Below, one piece after another: positions 56,760 to 64,000 of a DNA stretch of 64,000 nt (positions are counted from its first letter, which is position 1; every line of letters begins with the position of its first letter). Source of the DNA: Branchiostoma floridae (lineage: Eukaryota > Chordata > Leptocardii > Amphioxiformes > Branchiostomatidae); NCBI RefSeq assembly GCF_000003815.2, contig NC_049994.1:2026884-2090883 (forward strand), in the 5' to 3' direction. Position numbers and translations under genes: made by a program. Under the pieces are notes generated by a model. The model was given only the letters and a program-made list of their open reading frames with translations, was not told the origin of the DNA and ran no database searches.

Positions 56760-57343
56760 CTAGGCGAACATGTCGTAAGCCATAATAACGTGAGCCATAA
56801 TGATTGAGACAAGAACACCACCACCAACGGTAGCAACAGTAGCCTCCGAGTCTGTTGAAAATAATCAAAGGTAGACCGTGAATATCTGATGTTCCATTTA
56901 AAAAAAATAATTCAAAGACTTGCCAATGAATATGTAGTGAAAAACTGAAGTAAAATTATCAGGTACATATCAAGTATATGCCTGTGCTGTAAGTCAATGT
57001 ACGGAACAATACATTGCTTTTATCAATAGAGATAAAATTTCACATTTCTTCCTTTGAGTATTCTAAAGCTACCACCCATTTTGACATGGATCTATAATAT
57101 AAGTTTGCCTAAAGAGAATTATGTATTTTGTAGATGCTTTTTTATATGATAATTATCAGATTTTAGTGCAAGCGCAAAGCAAATAAATGGACACATAGGG
57201 CGTGTACGTGTACCATAGCATAGAGGACATGCTGAGACATTTCTGCGCTGACGCAAAAAGGTGTCTGTGTTCTTACCATCATCAGTTGGCATGGGTCCAA
57301 TGTCCGTTGTAACACGGGGAGGCATGGTGGCCTGTGGTTGTCC
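56760..57343 (-). CDS. C-terminal exons of a single-pass membrane protein (partial)
   Basis: Exon 57278-57343 (phase 1-1, 22 codons: GQPQATMPPRVTTDIGPMP then TDD) and terminal exon 56760-56851 (phase 1 in, stop TAG). The second reads DSEATVATVGGGVLVSIIMA followed by HVIMAYDMFA. GGGVLVSIIMAHVIM is a good transmembrane helix with only a few residues after it, so the protein would end in a membrane anchor with a very short cytoplasmic tail. Acceptors (TTTTGTGCTGTGCATAG, TTTTCAACAG) and the donor (GATG|GTAAGA) are sound. The Pro/Thr-rich stretch looks like an extracellular stalk. Upstream exons are not found in this window and the family is unknown. Confidence 0.55.
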
Positions 57344-57599
57344 TATGCACAGCACAAAAACGAATATTTAAGCATACTTTCCGAGATACTTAAATGTAGC
57401 CTAAAGGTGGGAAATATTTCCGCAGAGTTTACGGTACCGTAAAGACCACGGAAACCATGGTTTTATATTTCCGTAACCTTTCCGTATTCGTTAAGGCAGA
57501 TTAAATACATGCAATATCTTTACATAATCTTTAAGCATCCTTATATGCGCCGTATATGAAACGGGTATTGCTTATGCACAGAAAACATCTACAGGCTTT

Positions 57600-59640
57600 G
57601 AACCGACCATACGTTCACATACAATCAGTTGACCTTCGCCTTTTTTTTCGTGGCTCTCTACGGTGGAAATTACCAATAGGAGATGATATCTTTTCATTGC
57701 CCTTCCGTTACAATTGATCTCATTTACATACTCTTATTAGTATAGGTCTATGGAGACCTCCCCCTTTTACGTATAGGTGCAAAAAAAAGATGTCAGAATG
57801 GTAGCGTTTATTTTTAAGAAGAGGCATTGCTTTTACCAAATTAAGAGTATTTTCTGCTCAATATACCACATGCGCCGTTCAATAAAGCAGCGGCTTCAAA
57901 TGAATAGCTCCTGCTGTGTTTGCGTGTTAAGTTTAACCAAGAAAAGAAAATCTCCTCCTGTGTGAAAGCTACATATAACAGATACAATCTTTCCGATGTC
58001 TTTCCGTTACGTTTGAGCTGACTTTACATAAAAGGGGGGAGGTTTAAGCAAACCTCCCCCCTTTTATGTATAGGTGGAAAAAAGGTGTCGGAAAGGTAGC
58101 GTTAATCATTATTTGAAGAAGAGGCATTGCTTTTACCAAATTAAGAGTATTTTCCGCTCAATACAGTACATGCGCCGTCCACTAAAGCAGCAGCTTCAAA
58201 TGAATAGCTCTTGCTGTGTTAGCGTGTTAAGTTTAACAAAGAAAAGCAAATCTCGTCCTGTGTGAAATCTACATATAAAAGATACAATCTTTCCGATGTC
58301 TTTCCGTTACATTTGAGCTGACTTTACATAAAAGGGGGAGGTTTAAGCAAACCTCCCCCCTTCTATGTATAGGTGGAAAAAAGATGTCGGAAAGGTAGCG
58401 TTAATGATTACTTGAAGAAGAGGCATTACTTTTACCAAATTAAGAGTATTTTCCGCTCAATATACCACATGCGCCGTTCACTAAAGCAGCGGCTTCAAAT
58501 GAATAGCTCCTGCTGTGTTTGTGTGTTAAGTTTGACCAAGACAAGCAAATCTCCTGTGTGAAAGCTACATATAACAGATACAATCTTTCCGATGTCTTTC
58601 CGTTACATTTGAGCTGACTTTACATAAAAGGGGGGAGGTTTAAGCAAACCTCCCCCCTTTTATGTATAGGTGAAAAAAAGGTGTCGGAAAGGTAGCGTTA
58701 ATCATTATTTGAAGAAGAGGCATTGCTTTTACCAAATTAAGAGTATTTTCCGCTCAATATAGTACATGCGCCGTCCACTAAAGCAGCAGCTTCAAATGAA
58801 TAGCTCTTGCTGTGTTAGCGTGTTAAGTTTAACAAAGAAAAGCAAATCTCGTCCTGTGTGAAATCTACATATAAAAGATACAATCTTTCCGATGTTTTTC
58901 CATTACATTTGAGCTGACTTTACATAAATGGGGGGAGGTTTAAGCAAACCTCCCCCCTTTTATGTATAGGTGGAAAAAAGATGTCGGAAAGGTAGCGTTA
59001 ATCATTATTTGAAGAAGAGGCATTATTTTCCGCTCAATATACCACATGCGCCCTCACTAACGCAGCGGCTTCGCCTGAATAGCCCCTGCTGTGTTAACGT
59101 GTTGAGTTTAATCAAGATAAGCAACATTTACTCATGGTTAAAACTTACATATAGCAGAAACAATTTTTGGAATGTATAGGTGCAAAAAAGATGTCGGAAA
59201 GGTAGCGTTAATTATTATTCTTAAAAGATGCATTGCTTTTACCAAATTACCGAGTATTTTCCGCTCAAATTACCACATGCGCCGTTCACTAAAGTAGCGA
59301 CTTCGCCTGAATAACTCATTCTGTGTTAGCATGTTTGACTAAACCATGAAAATCAAAATATCCTCATGGGTGAAACATAAATATAACATATGGTATCTTT
59401 CCAATGTCTTTACGTTACCTTTGAGCTCACTTTACACAAAAAGATGCTATGTACAGGTGCAAGAAATATGTCGGAAAGGTAGCGTTTATTTTTTCCAGTA
59501 GTATCGTATGTTACCGATATCGTTCCGTTACCTTTGCCTTTGAGCTTACTTTTCAGAAAACTCTCAGAACTTTCTTTAAAGAGGTGGAGATCGATAGTTA
59601 CTGAAAAAGATGTTGGAGAGGTAGCGTTGAAAGCAATGAA
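57600..59640. repeat. ~299-bp satellite, five good copies plus degenerate ends
   Basis: Unit starts at about 57777, 58074, 58373, 58672 and 58970, with decayed units near 59177 and 59455. Each contains GATGTCGGAAAGGTAGCGTT, CACATGCGCCGTTCACTAAA and CTTTCCGATGTCTTTCCGTT. A near-perfect hairpin with GGGGGGAGGTTTAAGC / GCAAACCTCCCCCC sits at the unit junctions. Each unit keeps a 62-63 codon frame lacking an ATG start. Confidence 0.9.
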
Positions 59641-59716
59641 ATTAAATATTTAACCTCCTTGTTGAAAGGAAACAACAGTCGCCGGGAGCACTGCGTACAT
59701 GCCGCCGAAGATTGGT

Positions 59717-59765
59717 GGTCATAATTACGGCGTGTTCGCGTTCAGGGTAAGAGGACTAGTACTGG
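59717..59765 (+). CDS. Possible first exon, very weak
   Basis: ATG at about 59717 gives MPPKIGGHNYGVFAFR followed by GTAAGA, a good donor. No downstream partner exon was found. It may be chance. Confidence 0.2.
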
Positions 59766-61022
59766 GCGGCCTGTCCAGTATGTCGCTCGCGTTTGGCTGT
59801 GCCTTGCAGCTTGGCATCCCGACGACATAGCGTCCTCACTACCCAGTAACGTATCATGGGAATATAGCGGGTTTGCTGTTTATATAATTGTACAAAGAAA
59901 CTTTCTTATCATCTGGAATAACATTTATTATCTACAAGCAATAATCACGTTCTCCCAGAAAGGCTGGTATTTTCTAGTGTGGTAACAGTTGTGTTTAGCT
60001 TAACCTTAGCTAAACAGCGTACAAAGGGGATGGTGTTTTTCAAATTCAAATTTATTCGCCGTCAACTATGAATAACGAACAACGCGGCATTGAATTTCTA
60101 ATTAGCAGCTCCCAGAAGAGGCCAGTCATGTGATAGGGCGTTATCCAATGACAGACAAAGGTGGGTTTTCTAAACCTAACGAATATGCCATAATTTATAG
60201 AAGAAACCAGTTTGCAGGGCGTCTGTTTCGGGACAAGTCAAGAAGGAGCATTGGGAGTAACATAGTTGGTGTGTTACCTGGTACCTATATGGCACCTTAT
60301 TACCGTAAGATGTCATACCTTGTTCGGTGCAAGCACTACATTGAAAGGACATTTTTTTTTGCAGCTGACATGGCAGAGGTGGCATAGAAAACAATGCTAT
60401 TGTGAACGTACAAATCAACACCGTCTATGGCACGGAATACGTCAGCTATATGTTTTCAATTTGTCACAGTATTTTCTTTCTTGTGCAGAAAACATTTCCA
60501 AAGCACTAAGAAAAACACAATTGAATAATAGTTTCTTATTATAAACACTATCTACGCACAAGTTCATATACCTGTTGCTAAATGCTACAAAAAACTGGTT
60601 AAGTACCAGTCTTAAGAAACACGGCTAAAACACCAGTTCCTAAATACTAGAAAAACAGTCATATTGGAGGTGAAGATATCCATAGGGTAGGTGCATATAA
60701 CGTACCAGTTTCTAACTAGAAAGGCCGACATTTGCTTGAGAGCAAATACAGCATATTTCAGCCATACCCGTTCCCATGCAAAATTGAACTGTTCCAAATC
60801 ACTCCTGCGGAAGAATTGAACATTCTAACAGTAACTTCTCGAAATGAACTACTACCAAGGCCGACATCAAGGATCAAAAAGGATTGACATGAATGAAATT
60901 AAAGCCATCATATAGAAGTCAAACGAGTGACATTTGGTATAACATCTACACAAATCACAGTCCAAAGGATGAATTAATATAAATATTAACAAAATTATAA
61001 ATTAAAAAACAGAAAGAAACAA

Positions 61023-61105
61023 ACATGCCGATAACGGGGATCGACCCCGGGTCGGCGAATTACAAATCGAGCAACTGACGTGGTCAGTTTGGCAGCGCTT
61101 AAACC
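61023..61105 (-). tRNA. tRNA-like sequence (degenerate, Thr-TGT-like)
   Basis: - strand CGATTTGTAATTCG resembles an anticodon arm with TGT, followed by GGGGTCGATCCCC (T arm/B box) and TATCGGCA. The 5' acceptor strand does not pair, so it is probably a pseudogene or SINE head. Confidence 0.3.
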
Positions 61106-62293
61106 CCACTGTTACACAATAAGCAGCATAATATATTTGACCCCCCCCCCCACAGAAAAATACTAGTATGTGGACGTCGTCACGATCAAAATAAAGATAA
61201 CTAGTTACCGTCAAAAAACAGAAATGATGCACAAAACACCATGACATCTCGTGTGGAAGTATCTTTTCCCCTTTCCCAAGGAAAACTGATTTCGCCTACT
61301 AACGTTATCAGTTCATGCATGTTTTTGACAACAAACGGAGATACACAACGACGGCAGTGGCTTGTCAGCACTTGCCTGCGGTACCAGCGTTCCACAGTTC
61401 TCATATAACGTTGTTTTGACGAATTTCACAAACGAAAACACCTTTCAATGTACATTAACAACGGAGTGAACAATGTAAGGCTAGCCATATCTCACCTAAA
61501 GATGTTCTGCTACCGATGACAACCGAAACTGGGTAGAAGCTGACGTAAAATGCGCAGAAAACTGCAGACTAAATGCAGTTGCTGCGGGAGTCTGTGACGT
61601 AAATGTAAAATTAAAAATGGACGAGTCCGGGGTGGAATCTTCAAGAAGGTCTGCATAAAAATCTCAAACCTAAAAGTTTCTTTCCGTATATATATTTTGT
61701 GTATATTTGTAATTGCTGTTTTCAAAATAATGGTCACATATTATATTCCTATTTTCTTTGCAGTAACCTTTTATGGAGTAACATAAATTACAAAATCCTC
61801 TCAAATATGAATGGTTCCGTCTACATATAAACATGACAATCAAATGTTGCGTCATTGCAGACGAAGTGTTCCTTTCTCTTCGCTAATTGGCTGGCGGCAC
61901 AATTCAATTACTAGTAATTAGCAGACTGACACCTGTCACCTGTCGCCCAAGGCGGGAGTTATTGCTTTGTTTGCCATATATGGAACGCACTAAACGTCGA
62001 GAATGGCCAAAACACCTCCCGTAAAACCCCGAAATGGGTCATTTTGAAGTGATATACACCAAAAATGAAAATTGGGTTCTTTAAATAAATACTCAATGCA
62101 CGCATGTACCAAACTTTTAGGTATTGGTCCACTCTACCATATGCATTGTGCAAAATTTCAGGTCATTCGGTCCAGGAACGACGGAGATGAAAATTTGACA
62201 GGAGAAAGAAAGAAAGAAGAAGAAACACAAGTTAGGAATGTTTGTAAGCATAAGTCCGTGAGATTTCTGAAACAACAGCAATTCCGTGATAAA

Positions 62294-62354
62294 CGGAACC
62301 TTCTAAAAACGTACGGAGCTAACCGTTAGCTCCGTACGTTTTTAGAAGGTTCCG
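62294..62354. repeat. Perfect 61-bp palindrome
   Basis: Two 30-bp arms, each containing AACCTTCTAAAAACGTACGG or its complement, are exact reverse complements around a single C at 62324. Confidence 0.9.
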
Positions 62355-62378
62355 AGTGCAGCGAAAATACCATCGATA

Positions 62379-63057
62379 GCGATTCAACTTCGGATGGCAA
62401 ACCGGACAAAAGTTATAAGTACTGTTGAAGTCATTAACGTTAAAGTATGTTTTTATTTGCCTTTGACGGTTTGACCTGAAATACTGTTACGCTAAACTCC
62501 TGCAGAGAAGTTAAGTGACTGCTGTGATTATTACAGAAATGCCCCTAAAAACTGATACAATAAGCCTTCAGGCGGGCTTCGCCCCCCTGGGACCCCCAAC
62601 GGGGCTCTGCCCCTGGACCCTGCCGGGCCGGGGCCTTCGGCGTTAATCGGCGGCCCCCGAAAAAAATTCTGGCGGGAACACTGCAGTATATAGTGAGTGA
62701 ACAGTGTTCTCGCCAGAAATTTTTCACAGCGTCGGGGCAGGGGTCCGGGGGCCGGCGAAGGCCCCCGGCGTCGGGGCAGGGGTCCGGGGGCCGCCGAAGG
62801 CCCCCGGCGGGGTCCAGGGGCAGCGCCCCGGTGGGGGGACCTTGCATTTTAGGCTATTGAGAAGGCTTATTTTATCAGTTTTTAGGGCCATATCTACGAT
62901 CATCGTAGCAGTCACTTAACTTTTCTTCAGCAGTTTGACGTAACAATATTTCGGATAAAAGCTTCAAAGACAACTAAAAACTCATAAACAACAAACTTTA
63001 CTCAGCTCAACAGTACTTGATAAATATTGTCCGGGTTGCCATCCGAAGTTGAAGCGC
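62379..63057. mobile_element. 680-bp foldback element with GC-rich core
   Basis: Outer arms GATTCAACTTCGGATGGCAA and TTGCCATCCGAAGTTGAAGC, mid arms AAGTTAAGTGACTGCT / AGCAGTCACTTAACTT, inner arms AAATTCTGGCGGGAACACTG / CAGTGTTCTCGCCAG. The core has two direct copies of GTCGGGGCAGGGGTCCGGGG. No coding capacity beyond low-complexity frames. Confidence 0.8.
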
Positions 63058-63534
63058 TTACTAAGTTAGAGCGCTAGCGCTAGTAACGTTATCTTCGCAG
63101 CGTTGTTAGCCACCGTGCGACTTATGTAATGTTGACGGTTTGATATCCCTGCGTCGCCGCCTCGCCGTCAGACGATATTCCCACGGACATGTTTCAAGAA
63201 AAATACCGGGCAAAAACCGCTGTTTCGCGTCAGATTCTATTCTTTAAAACATGTGGGACTCAGTGTTACAGTCTAATAAATATTTTGTAGAAGCACCGCT
63301 GTGGGCAAGAAAGTCCAAGGAATGTATTCACGAAGCATGAATTTCGCTGTACGGCACCATGACTGTTTGAAACTCTAATCAACATCCGCGTTTGATTGAT
63401 AGCCGGCGGCCCTTTGACAAAGTCGGCGAAGGATCCCACTAACACTGCCGACACTGCCCTGGCGGTTTATGGGCGGGGTCACTTTGCGAGGCTTGCCTGA
63501 CGCCCGGGTTTTACATACAAACTTACGATGGTTT

Positions 63535-63935
63535 GTAACTTACGTTGCCGAGCCAAAGAGCTTCAAATTTAGAACAGGAATTTTGGGAACGCGACCCGCT
63601 ATTGTTCCAAAATTATGTCGGAAAGAATTGATTCTATTTCCCGCGCTGAAATAAAAATTACGCAACTACTAGTAACTGCCTGTTGGTCAACCCCGATCCC
63701 CAAATACGGGACATTCCCCGGGAACTGGCTGTTCCGGGGAGGGATCCCACCCCACTGATAACTCGCGGCAAGGCACAATCGCTACACTTTTTACATTTTT
63801 TGGCGCGAAAGCAGGGCGGCACACGCAAAATTTAGAACAGGAAATTTGGGAACGCGACCCGTTCTTGCTCTAGAAATGTGTCAGAAAGAATTGATTGTAT
63901 TTTCCTCACAGAAAAAGAAATGACGCAACTACTAG
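63535..63935. repeat. Two direct repeats, ~110 bp each
   Basis: AAATTTAGAACAGGAA, TTGGGAACGCGACCCG and GCAACTACTAGTAA recur at 63568-63670 and 63828-63935, about 262 bp apart. The frame at 63469-63654 overlaps the first copy and is not supported as a gene. Confidence 0.65.
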
Positions 63936-64000
63936 TAAGAGCCTTTGTTTACATCAACCACGCTCCCCAAGTAAGGAGTTTCGCGGGAAAGCTTATGCAT

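Noticed and set aside
57777-59179. Four repeated 62-69 codon frames as a small gene family
   Set aside because: They coincide with the satellite period and start without ATG; no signal peptide, domain or splice context.
62545-62919. Pro/Gly-rich frames on both strands
   Set aside because: Low-complexity translation of the GC-rich core of a foldback element.

Overview
The window looks like a chordate or invertebrate-deuterostome nuclear genome, most likely an amphioxus (Branchiostoma). This is inferred from three things: intron-rich mosaic genes built from lectin, discoidin, kringle and sushi modules, a very dense and diverse set of short inverted-repeat transposons, tRNA-derived SINEs and several LINE clades, and N-filled scaffold gaps. 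No CRISPR, operon or prokaryotic gene structure is present.

Region 1 (35-18256, + strand) carries the main find. I can assemble about 18 exons into one multi-domain gene: signal peptide, C-type lectin, F5/8C-like discoidin, F-type (fuco)lectin, LDL-receptor class A, Frizzled-type CRD, kringle, sushi/CCP, then a complete pentameric (Cys-loop) ligand-gated ion channel part with Cys-loop, TM1-TM3, an acidic intracellular loop and TM4. Every splice phase from the start codon to the CCP exon agrees, and so does every phase from the first visible channel exon to the stop. The only break is a 583-nt assembly gap (14576-15158), where the first part of the channel's ligand-binding domain should lie. 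The introns hold transposons: a Harbinger-like MITE at the LDLa donor, a TE that makes up almost all of the intron splitting the Frizzled domain, a TTAA-flanked piggyBac-like element, an inverted LINE and minisatellites.

Region 2 (18257-26819) is repeat-rich, with a SINE, a long-TIR element, an orphan C-terminal piece of an ABCC-type transporter on the - strand (22298-22545), a 41-bp minisatellite, a miRNA-like hairpin and a palindromic MITE.

Region 3 (26820-34467, - strand) is a secreted protein gene: signal peptide, LamG/concanavalin-like domain, then a GON domain, with all splice phases compatible. A LINE fragment with a 285-codon open frame, a 37-bp minisatellite and an inverted copy of the Frizzled-intron TE sit in its introns.

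Region 4 (34468-48000) holds LINE fragments, three MITE types and the last three exons of a short-chain dehydrogenase/reductase on the - strand (40373-41677).

Region 5 (48000-54430) is a transposon nest: an RTE-like LINE cut open by a CR1/L2-like LINE that starts with a 2A-like NPGP peptide, followed by a third LINE end.

Region 6 (54431-64000) has a second long-TIR element, two C-terminal exons of a single-pass membrane protein (- strand), a satellite of about 299 bp with a built-in hairpin, a perfect 61-bp palindrome and a 680-bp foldback element.
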